A DNA stretch of 64,000 nucleotides from Larimichthys crocea (Eukaryota > Chordata > Actinopteri > Sciaenidae). Within the stretch, counting starts at the first letter, position 1; every line of letters starts with the position of its first letter. The notes beneath the pieces were generated by a model that saw only the letters and a program-made list of their open reading frames with translations, made no database searches and was not told the origin of the DNA. Shown in pieces: positions 11,276 through 23,237 of the stretch. Made by a program: the position numbers and the translations under genes. Location: contig NC_040027.1 in NCBI RefSeq assembly GCF_000972845.2, positions 15,062,793 to 15,126,792 of the forward strand. Reading direction: 5' to 3'.

Positions 11276-13031
11276 TCAGACCTATCTGCATGGTGAGCAT
11301 CGGCATGGTCCCCTCACTTTAAAAGACTAGACATTGTTCCTAAGGGTTCCAACAGATTTGTTCATTCATCCCTCAGTTACAGTACGCTGCGGTACGCCGA
11401 GACTGCCAGGGGAACTTCCCATGATACACTGATCTCATTCATTCAATGCCATGAATGCACGTTACCTCAAAGTCTTCCTCATAGCTTTTGTGCTCTCTAG
11501 TCTAGCTTGTTTTCATGGATTGTGTCCACACCAGCTCAACCGGTCACAGCAGCATGCCGCCCGCCGTGATCCAGGTTCTCATCAAGGTTTCTGCTTAGGT
11601 TTTCCTCGTCAGGTTTCGTTGAGTCGTTGTTACGTATCTGTAAACAGTGTTAAAAAGAATGCAGTCCAGGTTAACACAGGGTCAACAATACAATGAAATG
11701 TGTTGGACAAGAGGAACCGGTCAGCTCAGCATTGAAAGTGTGTAACAGAGAGAAATAAGCTAAAGAAGTAAAATACAATATACTGAAATGAAAGATGGAA
11801 AATGTGTTGAATCTTTGATACACTGTACAAGGTTGTGACAGCTATAAATAGATATGAACATAGTATATAAATAGGATATATTACACTATTGGAAGTGTAA
11901 TATTACTGATTATTTTATTTAGTATTGCACAAAGAAATATCCAGGTTGGTACAGTGGCAGTAGCAGTCGTGCAGTTTGATTGCATGTTTGTTCAAAAGTT
12001 TGTTCAATAATGATCAAACTTACAATCAAAGACCTCTGATGCACCATTTCAGTTGGGTTGTACTCCGGCAGCATTAAACTTCAAGAGCAAACATGCAGGT
12101 TTATCATGCCACCTCTTTCTTCCTCAGGTAGTAAACACATGTGTTTAATAAACCCCCTCTCCACACCTGTCTATCTCTGATCTGCTCTGTGGGTTCAGTT
12201 GTCTGTCTGAACCTGACAACATGTTCCTCTTCCTGGGTAATCACATGAAACCGACACACCTGCTAGATTAATCCTCCACCTAGCGAGTTTCTGGTGCCTC
12301 CGGCCCGTAGTGTCTACAAAAATAGAAACTTTCAATTTCACGGCAGCTCAAGCAATACTGTCTACCAGGACTACTAATTGCTGCTGCTGGGTTTCCTGCC
12401 CATCAGTTAACCACATTACTTGTATACAAAGCTGCTTCCTGTTACACAACACCTTTAGTAAAAATTGTGAATGCATGTTTGTACTTCATTTGCAGCTTGA
12501 CGAGTACTACAGACAGTTAAAAATATTTATAAGGAGAGTACCTAAGTAAGTACTGGGACTTTTCTGATACTGATGAAACAAGCTGTATCCCACATCAACA
12601 AAACAAACAAAGATTGCAGATGTCATCACTCAGGTATGTAAACAGCATAATGTTTGTGTGTGAGGCCGAGCTTTCACCATTCATCATAACATCAAAGAAG
12701 TAATGTTTATTTTTAATTTTACATGTATACAGTAGTGCTATTTAATGGCTCAGCTGTGTATTGATTGGCCATTCATTCAAGAATAGTGGATAAATTATAC
12801 ATGCATGCTCCCTCACAGCACTTGTCAAACATTGGTAAAGGCTGCATGCCATTTATGTTTCAGGGTTCTGCTATTATGAAAATGTTTCAAATAATGAATG
12901 TGGCGTTTATTCTGAGAGTGTGCATGGCTGTTTCTTTTAGTCCTGCATGAATGTCTCGAGTCCAGATCTTCCTTAGCATGCTTGACGCTAAGCATGTGTA
13001 TTTTTGTTTGCAATTTTGTTTTATCTTGCAG

Positions 13032-13102
13032 CTGTGACTCTTAAATGCCCGTCCAAGAGTTGGGTTGTGAACTATGTGCAAGGAATTCTTCTTCAAGGAT
13101 AA
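13032..13102 (+). pseudogene. Possible degenerate Ig V-type exon
   Basis: After a TTGCAG acceptor the frame reads (A)VTLKCPSKSWVVNY and stops after 23 codons. The V-T-L-x-C-P pattern resembles the B strand and first cysteine of CD300/pIgR-like V domains. A shift of one base would continue as CKEFFFKDKDKG and run about 30 more codons, suggesting frameshift decay. The second cysteine motif (DSGxYxC) is absent, so this may be chance. Confidence 0.15.
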
Positions 13103-16100
13103 AGATAAGGGTCAGATTCCCAACCCAACTGAACTCCGGTTTCTTGGAATGAAGTTGAATGTTTTCCGATCACGTCAGATACACGGCAGGAACTGTAGAA
13201 ATGTATGTTCCTTTTTTTTTTGAACCACTTTGTGCGTGTGAAAAAATATGAGTCATTTTGTTCAACTCACTGGAATTTCCATCATCCATCCATCCATCTT
13301 TTTTTTTTTTTTTTTGCTAATCTTGGCCCACATATCTCCTGACTACATGTGAAGCCCAGAAGTTAAACCACTATCGGACAAGAGCAGATGAGTTCAGAGA
13401 TTGAGCTTGAAAGCTGAGCATTTTCAATATGAGCAAGAAAAACTAGCTATGTGTTTTCATGGTCAGATTCTGAACTGTATTGTCATCAATCCACGGATGT
13501 GTCATTTAAGTCTTTTTAATGCAGTAATATGGGTGATATCCACAGACTGAGTGAGGTTGGACAACATTGTTGAGCAGAGGGTCTATCAAAAGCTACTAAT
13601 AACTAATTCACCAAGGTGTGCAGGTGCCAGTACCGTTTATCTTATTTTTTTCTTTATTGTTGAAGCATGTGTTATTCTGAAATACACTAGTTGGCACTGG
13701 AAAAAGAAAGGTTATGATTTAGACTGTACTGCCCACCCATCTTCCGACCACCCACCAAGACCAGTGGAGTAAACGGTGCGAATGCATGCACCCAAGGTTG
13801 CTCTGCTGCCCACTCTGCTCCCGGCTAATCTGAACGTGGGAAAATGGAACGAACCTAAGGGGCAACGTAAGCAACGAGAAATCAAAGACTGTCGTGCCCA
13901 CATCTTTACAGAGACCTACTTTACCTCACAGAGACTCCTTCAACAACCTGTTGCTCTTATTTACTTTACTTTACTGTCTGGGTTTGTATGTGGGAATAAA
14001 TGACAGTACATTTTTTACTATATTTTAAATTAAAATATTTGTATGTTCTATGTGTGTGTCACACTGATCTTTTGTTATGTAATTCTTTGTACTGCTTTTA
14101 TGTTTTTTTGTTTTTTGGATGAACACAGAACACATTAGGTCTGGGTTATTACCTCCCAGTCATTGAGATGAAATATGAGAAAGATAAAAAACAAGGCACA
14201 GGTATAGGTCAGAGGTCAGGATAGACTGAACAAGTCTACATGGTTATAACAATCCCATTTTTCCAGTATTTATCCCCCTTCTCCTTTTGTTAAAAGTCAT
14301 TTTAAGTCAAAGCCATCACTCGTACCTTTTTAGTAATAATAATTCAAAAGAGGAAACGAGAAGTCAGATTTCACACAGTCTGTTTAAACACATCCACATT
14401 CCCTAGTAGGCTGAGACCCAATATTTTTTATTTATTTATTTTTTGGGGTTATATGTCAATTTTTTTCATCAGAAATTGTTCCAAAACAGGAAGTTGGTGG
14501 TAAGTAGACTGAGTTTCAGACAGCAATAACTTTCAGCTAGCTCTCTTTTTTAATTAAAAAAATTCTTGTGTGTTTGGATAAACATTGGGCTGGTTAAAAT
14601 GAATATTTGTAGATGACATAAATTAACGGATATCTTTGTTAGAACAGCTTTTTTTACTATGTTGTCATTAGAGTAAAGACATTTGTTTTTTTTCCCTGTC
14701 GTACTATCATGTTCCCAATATTTCGTTCTCACTATCACAGCAGACTCATTATACTGTTGTAAAATGATGAGGCATGTAATGATTAAAATAAACAAATGTA
14801 TAGCTTAGTAAATGTCTCGATCAGTGCAACCCTTTAATGTAAGATGTGACACAATGTGGTGACAAAACAACATCTTTATATCAGAAAAATAGGTAAGATC
14901 ACTTTCCAGTTCATTGCATAATCCCTAAATTACTCCTAACCTGTCAGTTTGAGCTGGAGTAGTCTGACAAACCAAGTCATAACATGTATGCAAAGTATTT
15001 GGTGTAACCTTGTTTTTTTATTGTTGTCTTAGAAATATCTGATGCTTATCGTGATGATCAAAAGTCCCTTGAGCGTAAAACAAACAGATTATGAGTTGTT
15101 TTTAGCTGGATGAAGCAATACTATTTGAACGTCTACGGGCAGATGTTTGGTTCACAGGGACGCTCCTTCAGACATTGCATCACGATGATGACACACGGCA
15201 GCTCGCAGCTCCCACAGATTGCCTGCATGTAAACTTTCACTTCCTCTTACAGCACACAAAAGCAGGCTTGAAGAAAGTTACCAAACATGTGGGTGTATAA
15301 CAATGACGTGTCATACCGAAACAGGTAACTGTTTGGTGTAGAGAGCAGGTTAGTCTTTTAACTGAACTTATTGATTATAACATCATAAAACACAAGATCA
15401 CTGTTCTGTTCACTGTTCTGTGCAATAACCCCATGTCTCAAACATGCAAATTATTTATTTTCACTGTTTAAATCCAGTTTTTCTTCTTCAAACATGTAAA
15501 TATCATCACTCACACACAATCTACTCATGCTGTTCATACTGTATATACTGTCTCATCCACTTACCTCATGTACGTAAGATGTACAGACAGATATTTTTAC
15601 CTGTGCACAGTAGTTTAATGATTAGGTTTACCTGTTAAGCTGTATTTATGTACACTGAGAGCAAATCTTGTATGTGTACACATACGTGGCCAATTCTTAT
15701 TATGATTCTGACTTTAAATTAATAATACGTGAAAATTTAATTAATAATACTTTTGCAAGCAGTACCAAAATGGTAAAGGATGTTATCAGGTGAGTAGATT
15801 GATGCAGAAAGTTTGATCCACAGTGATGAAAGATAAATAGAAAAAGATTATAATGTGGTAGAGCTCAGTCAATAATCCCAACTGCACACAGCCAACCAAC
15901 TCATCCATCAGTTACTATGTGTTGAACAGTTTCAATGCACCTCGTCATATAATTAATACACAATAGTTTTAGTAATGATCACTTGGAAGACTCGAAAGAC
16001 TCGTTGTTGCCCGTACTGTACCTGTTTCTCCAGTACATAATTGTTTTATGACAAAAAAAAAGATCCCTGAAAGTAATTCCAGTAGCGGTAGTAGATAGAT

Positions 16101-16309
16101 CGGCGGAAATCTACAGTTTATCTGAAGATAATATGAGGTAGTTTCAGTTTAAGAAATCATCATGCATATTATTTTCCAAAGTCCTTTAACTTTTTAAGCT
16201 TTTTTGTTTTTTAAGCACAAAAAGGGGAATTATGTAGTAAGGACCGTCCTTTAAACAAACAGAGACAGAAAACAGAGAAGCACATTACAAAGTTTTAATC
16301 GTCAAACTT

Positions 16310-16340
16310 TACAAACTTACAAACAAGTTTGTTTTATTTA
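16310..16340 (-). terminator. Putative poly(A) signal of the TNFSF18-like gene
   Basis: AATAAA lies on the minus strand at 16338-16333, about 800 bases after the stop codon. It is the first good signal in a plausible 3' UTR, so this end is inferred. Confidence 0.35.
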
Positions 16341-16534
16341 CAGAATATGGCAAACAATCACAATTTTGTTTCAGATTTTGGATCACAGAAATCACACAAC
16401 TACTAGACTAAATACAAAGCAAGCCTTCATTAGCGTTCACAGAAAGCAAATACATTATTTTCATTTATTACAGTGTGATAACCTGACCCTGTAAATTCTA
16501 CAAGCTTTAATATAATAAACTGTGACTTGTGAAA

Positions 16535-16580
16535 ATGGAAATGAAACATCTGATTCTCGCCTGGTTGGTCATCCTGACAG
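16535..16580 (+). CDS. Candidate orphan signal-peptide exon
   Basis: ATG opens a 15-codon frame, MEMKHLILAWLVILT, that ends in phase 1 at ACAG|GTTAAA. A TATAATAAA motif lies about 25 bases upstream. Length, hydrophobicity and phase fit the first exon of an Ig-type receptor or other secreted protein. No second exon was found on this strand. It lies opposite the inferred 3' UTR of the TNFSF18-like gene. Confidence 0.22.
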
Positions 16581-17132
16581 GTTAAATTCAATCAGGGAGA
16601 TGAAAATGAGTAGGCAGAAAGTTTTTTTCTTGTGAAATTGCGAATAACACTTGTGTGTGGTCTGTGCTCTTACAGAATGATGGATGGAAAGAAAGTAAAT
16701 CACATTATGAGTTGTCAATTTCTTGTCAAAACAAATATTTCAAATTAAATGAGCGGCTCCACCTGAGGGGACTTTCTACTTTAATTTAGTGGAGTAAGTA
16801 TGAACATAAACACAAACTGAGTAGTTTGTCTGCCAGCGCACACATCCACAATAAAAACAACAAAACACCTGTGAATTGTTTGCTGCTCACCTCCAGAACA
16901 AAATCACATCCCTCCTCCGGAGCGACCACACCTCTCTTTCCAGAACAAACACTCTCATGAAACCGCTTTGCTTTTCATGAAACTACCTTCTGATAAGTGC
17001 ACATATGTGGACCCAGAGATATTGCAAAACATCAAGCGCAACAGCTTTTGACAGCAGCATGCCACATAAAAACAGTCCTTGACTTTTGTTGCTTACATGC
17101 ACTAGTCTAATTCAAGTCTAATTTCAGTCTGT

Positions 17133-17419
17133 TCAGAGTTCATAGACAATGAAACTGCTGTCTTTGTATTCAGACGGGAAGGAAATGCTTATTTTGGCAC
17201 CAGGGGCCATTTTGACCTTTGTGCCGAAGAAGATCTCTTCCTGGTTCTCAGTCTCAGTCTCCGTCTTCCTTTGGAGGGTTCTATTATCTTCCCCGTTTCT
17301 CATTTGAATGAGAGTTAGCTCTTCGTTAGGAGCTTCCGAGAACTTCACCCAGCCAAGGATTAAGTAGGTTGCACCTTTCTCCACAGTGAAGATGTCATAT
17401 ATTCCCTGTTCATCACTTT
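17133..17419 (-). CDS. TNFSF18-like exon 3
   Basis: After a TCTATAG acceptor this exon completes Lys88 and encodes the ectodomain to the stop. No cysteine is present in this exon. Confidence 0.8.
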
Positions 17420-17864
17420 CTATAGAGAAAAAAAGAAACATCGTCCATCAGCGCGCTGATAAATCAACATCTGAATAGGAATGTTGGTGACGGTGAAGTG
17501 ATGCTTACTTGTTAGATGACAAACTATCGGGACTCTTGCTGGTGGTGCATCCTGTTGACAAGCAGATCGATTAGAGACAAATATAGAAGAGACGAGACAT
17601 CATGAAAACATTTGGCTTTTATCAACGCTATGACGTGTTTCTCACCTCGTTGCCCGATGTTGTGAACCTGAAAAAATGCAGGATAAAGCCGGCCACCATG
17701 GCCGCAATGATCAATCCCATCACTGTTGCCAAAGTGACCACACACTTGAAGCAGCCGCTGTGGCCAACGGTTGAACGTCTGGGTTGATGAACGGCTTTCG
17801 AATTGTTCGTCATCTCTATGACTTCCATCAGTTCTTCGTCCTGTCCTGTCTGATGTCTCTCCAT
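17133..17864 (-). CDS. TNF-superfamily ligand, TNFSF18 (GITRL)-like
   Basis: Three exons (17864-17646, 17551-17509, 17419-17133) join in consistent phases into a 182-aa type II membrane protein. Residues 1-41 form an acidic cytosolic tail, 42-65 are a hydrophobic membrane segment and 88-182 a short beta-rich ectodomain. That domain contains GIYDIFTVEKGATYLILGWV (a TNF-homology strand with the Y-L-I-x-G pattern seen in GITRL) and ends in SSFIVYEL. There is one N-glycosylation sequon at Asn133. Known for the family: GITRL binds GITR (TNFRSF18) and co-stimulates T cells. The small middle exon, small gene and position downstream of a TNFSF4-like gene on the same strand all match mammalian TNFSF18. 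The gene structure is firm; the orthology is inferred and other short TNF ligands remain possible. Confidence 0.75.
17509..17551 (-). CDS. TNFSF18-like exon 2
   Basis: This 43-base exon lies between a TCAACAG acceptor and a GTAAGC donor. It encodes residues 74-87 (DAPPARVPIVCHLT) plus the first base of Lys88. It is the stalk, with a single cysteine (Cys84) that could link subunits. Confidence 0.75.
17646..17864 (-). CDS. TNFSF18-like exon 1
   Basis: This exon covers residues 1-73, from ATG at 17864 to a GAG|GTGAGA donor in phase 0. It carries the cytosolic tail, CFKC just before the membrane and the whole hydrophobic segment. Confidence 0.8.
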
Positions 17865-17904
17865 AATGAAGACTGGGTTACTTGTAGTGGAGATTGGCTC
17901 TTTG

Positions 17905-18020
17905 CTTGTTAATATAGTCTATGTCATCCCACACACTAAAAGAGAAAGTGGGAATCCCGGGCTAGATTAACTCCGCCCCTCTGCAATAAAAGGCAAACAG
18001 AAAGGAACGAGGGAATCCCT
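17905..18020 (-). promoter_or_regulatory. TNFSF18-like promoter with two NF-kB-like sites
   Basis: A CTATATTAA box lies at 17917-17909, about 45-53 bases before the ATG. Upstream are two identical palindromic GGGAATCCC motifs, at 17950-17958 and 18011-18019, which fit the kB consensus. An AAAAGAGAAAGTG stretch directly abuts the first and resembles an IRF half-site. This arrangement suits an immune-inducible gene. Confidence 0.5.
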
Positions 18021-18931
18021 CAACACCCACTCATCAAAACTAGTTTAATCATTACACTTTATTAGTGGATCTCCCAGCCCTTTTTCTTTTTTTTTTACTC
18101 TCTGCCAAAGTTCAAATCAGGATCTGAAAGCTGGACCACAATAAACACTTCTATGTTTTGTGTAATGGGTTTCCATGAAGTTTCCTTTCAATTTTTAGTA
18201 AGAAATTTGCAAAATTTGCATTAAAAACCGCTAAGCTTGCATTATTTTTACCGGCATTATCAACTGATGCTGACTTACACAGAGGAGCACATGACTACTT
18301 CTGTTCTCGGATTCAGACCTTTCTTTTTTCCGGAAAAGACATATTTTCACTTCCTATAACTCAAAGGAGTCATCACATAAGCGAACATGAATGGACACCT
18401 GTAGTAACAGTATTGTCATCTCTGGCGTGTGTTATAATTTGCAGCTTTTTCAGTCCTCCCACTCAAAGAAAGTGCAAAATACATTCAGCGTTATTATTAT
18501 CAACACGGCAGCACATGTGGAGCTGCACAATCTCTTCGTGATAAGACTTGGCTAGTGCTTTTAAGCACACGGTGCCTTCAAATGCGCCTTTGCTTTTTAA
18601 TTGTGCAACCAGTGGCATAACACTGAAACACGATGTACAGAGAACCATGAAAGTGGTATTTTAAAAAACTTTTCTCTCTCTGTCTCTTTCTCACTCTGTG
18701 TTTCAGTCTAGCCGTTCACCTTGACCCATTTAACAGGAAATTCCTTCGTGAGAGAAACTGTTACATCACTGTTGTTGTCCCACCCACACTTCCAGAGCCC
18801 TTGCATCACCGCTGTTGGTCTATATCCGTCTTGGCTCTCGTCTTATCTGCTGGCAGGTTTGATGACATGTTGACTTGAGTAGAGTAGAGTCCAGTCGTGT
18901 GCACTTCTTATCTCACTTGTAGTGTGTGTAC

Positions 18932-18957
18932 TTGTGTGTGTGTGTGTGTGTGTGTGT
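18932..18957. repeat. (GT)n microsatellite
   Basis: An uninterrupted GT dinucleotide run of about 13 units. Confidence 0.9.
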
Positions 18958-20609
18958 CAGTTTCATTGTCTTCATTATGAGAAGATCCGTTACTAGTTTC
19001 ATTGTCTAATCATACAACTTCCATGGAAGTTGCAGACCTTAAGCGAAAGCAGATTTCTACTGTAGATAAAAGAGCTGTGAGTTTCAACAATGAAAAAAAC
19101 TTAACATTGCAGCTTGGCTGTGGAAATAATGCAAGCCTTGGCATGTATGCAACTACAAGTACAAGTGCAATATAATATCAGGAAACTTGCTCCAGGTAAC
19201 AAACTGTTTTCTGAACTAATGGCAGAGACCCAAGGAAATATATTAAAAACACTCACACGTATTTATGCCTAACTACCCATGAAAGCATGCAGGATCTCTA
19301 TCACCAAACTTCTGTTGCAACAACACTCACTACAGTTTGTTTTGTCATAAATTAATCCCCTATCTACAAAGATACAGGCTGGATGTTTATCTACTAATTG
19401 ACTGGATCTGAAATAGTGTAACTATTTAATTCAAGTTAACAAAAAAAAAACAAAAAAAACATATTATCTTACCTAAAGATGATTGTATGTATGAAGTGTG
19501 AACTGATTTAGTCATAGTAACTAGTAAAGTTTGTTAGTGGTGAGAAACAGATTCCTGCATTAATGTAAGTGTTATAACCTTGGATGGTTAATAATGCACG
19601 CACACTTTGGACGGTTAACAGACTTTACTTAACGTCTGGTTAATTAAACAAATTTTTAAAAAATTCATAAATGTTCTGGGGTGCAGTTTCTTCATAACAC
19701 AGTAACACAGTTTCAGTCTGTAACAGTAAGCATTAAGTGTCATTCATCGATTAAGCCTTACTGCAAATATGATTAATGCAATTTCTCACAGTTGAGAAAT
19801 CACAGCAGACATTGTGAAACTTTTATTGTCTTCAGATGTCTTTTTTTGTCTATTACAGCAGCATTGAGTCATTCAGAATGGTTATCATGTTATTTATTAT
19901 GCTAACCCGTAATATATTACTATCTTAATATTTAAATAATGATTCACAGTAAAATGTTAAATTATAAACTGTATTCAGGATACTGCGAGACACCTTTGAT
20001 GAATTTAACTGATTCACAGCACATGGTGCATTCCGAGTACGGCCTACTCCATTTTTGCTTGTTAAATGATGCAATCTTTGTGCAACGTAAAGGCTGTAAT
20101 TAGTCAGTTAATCATCGGTGTGTTCCTGGCATAACATGATTTGAAACAGCCAGAATGTAATCTGTCATTCCTTTTAAAATGGCAGATTCAGACAGCTGGT
20201 TTATGTTGAGGAAACAGAGAGACACGTATGTGGTCCATGACCTGTGGACGCCCCTCGTAACTGCATTTGATTGCTGTAACAATGCACTGATGTTTAACTA
20301 AGGGGAAGTGTAAAAGGTGTGAATCCACATTCAGATAGTAAGATACGCTATCTTACTATTTAAATAATACTGTGCTATTGGCTTGAGGTCAAGTTTTTGC
20401 TGGTCACTTTGCTCAATCACACATCCTGCTACCTCAAGATAGCAACTGGCCGACGACGTACCTGATCGCACCGCATTGCACACTCAACACACACGTGGGT
20501 GCACAGTAAGTAAACTTGCTACTTACACAACGTGAGCGCTGAGCGTAAACATGAAAAATGTGTCGATGCAGACACCTTCTGTCATCGTGAACCTGTAGAA
20601 AAAAAACCA

Positions 20610-20775
20610 GCTACAGGTGAAACTGCCAGTTACCTGAAACCGCAGTGGAGTTATTACTCAAACCCACAGGGGTTTACCCTGAACTCTGACTTATGGTCCT
20701 GTTTTGACCGCACAGTCAACACGTTTTGTCACCTCAATGACAGAATCTACTTCTTGCACTTCTGATTACATGCTA
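20610..20775 (+). repeat. Interspersed repeat, copy 1
   Basis: It shares with 21526-21670 the blocks GAAACTGCCA, ACCCACAGG, a GGTTTACC-type block and TTTTGTCACCT in the same order and orientation. It looks like a retroelement 3' tail rather than a gene. Confidence 0.5.
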
Positions 20776-21525
20776 AACTTAATTTTGTCGCCTCAGTACT
20801 TATTCTTTGTGCAATGAAAATAAAGTTGAACTCTACATTCGAGACACACAAATAAAGAGATGATGAGTTGCACTGTCCATCCACTGCACTGAAAAGTCTG
20901 GTCCCGGTCTGAGTGACCAGACTGCATTCATCTCATGCTGCCTGTAACGGTTGGTAGAGCTGCACATTAGTCTTGCTACCAATTCTGCACGCTAACATGC
21001 TGACACTAAGCAGGTATAATGTTTACAGGTTCACAGTTTTACTTTAGTAGCCACAGGTGAGCTTGGTGGGAATGGTAGTGTAAGTTTTGCACAACCAAAG
21101 TGTTAATCAGCTCTACATGAAAGAGCTTCATGATTTACAACCCAGCCAATAGTTGATTTAATGCCCGGAAACACAACGTCATGTGAAACTAGACAAGACC
21201 ATAAACCACTGTCTGTCTTGGGCGCCTATTAGCTTGTATGTCCTGTCCTTTTCACTTCCTGAAGTTACAGCACTGTTAAAGTAGCAGGCCACATGTGACA
21301 GGAGCAGTATCACTACGAAGTTCAGAGTTCAGGCTATAAATCAAGTCTCATAAAAGTTGTTCTGTCAGAGAGTAACATAGAGCTCCTCCCCACATACAAA
21401 CAGTATTGTGGTCAGAGCAGGTGTGACTTACTGTGTTCATAGTGTTTATAACAGAACAGAAATGCGTGCTCCTGTCTATGGTCACTGTCCACTCATTCTA
21501 CATGCAGCTTGTTCTTTCATTTACA

Positions 21526-21670
21526 GGCTGTTGAAACTGCCATTTACTTGAAACAACAGTTCTTACTAAAACCCACAGGGATTTACCATGAAACCTCATT
21601 TTAGGGCCCACTTTGACCACACAGTCAGGTTTTTGTTTTTGTTTTTTTTGTCAAGTTTTGTCACCTTGAG
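21526..21670 (+). repeat. Interspersed repeat, copy 2
   Basis: Direct copy of 20610-20775, about 0.9 kb downstream and more diverged. It includes the TTGACC-CACAGTCA block. Confidence 0.5.
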
Positions 21671-22664
21671 TGTGGGAAAATTCAGACTGCAAGCAGAGCC
21701 AGTGTTGCGCCAGAACAGGAGCTCGGGGCAGCGGACAATGTAACCGTGTTCAGCAGCCTCTAGGAACATAATGTCAGAGGTGTAAAGACCAAAAGGGATG
21801 TTGACAGAGGAAGCTAAGAAGAGAAAAGTAGAGAGCGAGCATGCAAGAAGCCACGAGACAAGAGTAAATCTGGGACTGACTTTTAGTCTTTGGCGAGAGC
21901 TTCATGGAATAAAAGTCTGAAAGACAAACACCGAGCTGGGCTTCTTGCCGTTGGACTACTAAATAATATTTGCTGGCTGCTATGTCTTGTGTTGTTGCGC
22001 TTGCATGATTTTTAGTTCATTTTGATTATTAGTAATATAATCATAACAAATAAACATATACAGCTGTCTGTATTTACAATGGTGGTATTGCACTCTGTCT
22101 TGCAGAGAAATTGCTGAAATCAATGGTGAGGTCAGGAGGGAAGAAAGTGTTCAGGAGCCTCTGATGTTTTATGCTGTAATATTTATTGACGCTTGGCCAA
22201 GGAGAATTAGAGACACTCTCAAAGTACAACAGAAGTGCCTGAGCCGGTCTCACATTCTGCCCAACTCCTGCTGGTGGTCAGACTTTAAACCCAAAGATAA
22301 CACCACAAATACTACACGCCCAGAAATAGTCAAAGAGAATGTTTTTACTCATGTTAGTGTTACCGTCAGCACATTCTAGGCTGGAGACACTGTCTGTTCA
22401 TGTTAACGAAACGTCAACGGCAAGTTATCTATTATGTCTAGGAAGACAACATTAGGTCTCTTTGACCCTGGTCACCACAACCTTGAGATAGGCTGGCACC
22501 TGCTTTTCAAAACCAAAGCCAAACAACTACTAATGCAGAGGACCTTAAGATGACCCAGTGTAACCTGAGGATAGAAAAAAAAACAGTTTCTATACAATGT
22601 TGCATTAAAGTTTTGCTTTGTGTGAAGCACCATGTAATGTGGCACTCCTGTTTGAGGACTATAG

Positions 22665-23237
22665 CAGGGATGTTCAAAGTCCGGCCCAGGGGCCAATCAC
22701 GGCCTGCAGACAGATTTCATGCGGCCAAGAGCTTAATTTTTATAACATATTATTTATGGCCTGCTAGGATTGTCAGATACTGTATGGCTGGAAGATTTGT
22801 CTTTTTTTGGTTGACATAATGAAACATTTGAACCTTTAAAGACAAAACTGTTGGTTTATATATCTGTAGATGTGACACGAAATATAACTTTGTGAATGAT
22901 TTTGTTAAAGAGAAGAGCAAGAGTGAGACGTTTTTAACTTAAATGATAACAGACTTTGCATTGCTCATAATAAGACATGTTTAAAATGAACATGAGGTTA
23001 AGATTTGTATCAGCTTCATGCAAGTTTAACGTATTCCATACAATTTATTCTTTGTTAGGAAGAACTGTTTTTTTTATTTGTTCATGCCTGATTGGTTTAG
23101 ATTTGGTTACATTGTCATTTTTATAAAAAAGTGCATTTGTTTGTAACTTTTACTGGTAATTTTTTGATTTTTAAAATGTTAGTATTGGTCCCCAGGCATC
23201 TTCACATTGTAAAATCTGTAAAGTTTGGACACCCCTG
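22665..23237. mobile_element. Non-autonomous hAT-type MITE
   Basis: The left end is CAGGGATGTTCAAAGTCCGG; the right end, on the minus strand, is CAGGGGTGTCCAAACTTTAC. These match the CAGGGGTGTCCAAA termini of a widespread vertebrate hAT group. Flanks are CTATAG on the left and CTATAA on the right, an imperfect target duplication. There is no transposase. Confidence 0.7.

Larger units (their letters stand above)
11280..16500. other. Intergenic, no complete gene
   Basis: This long tract has no multi-exon model that holds together. It contains short poly-T and AT runs and an Ig-like exon candidate at 13032-13102. There is also a possible tiny start exon at about 12221 (MFLFL before GGTAATC), too short to support. 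Confidence 0.5.
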
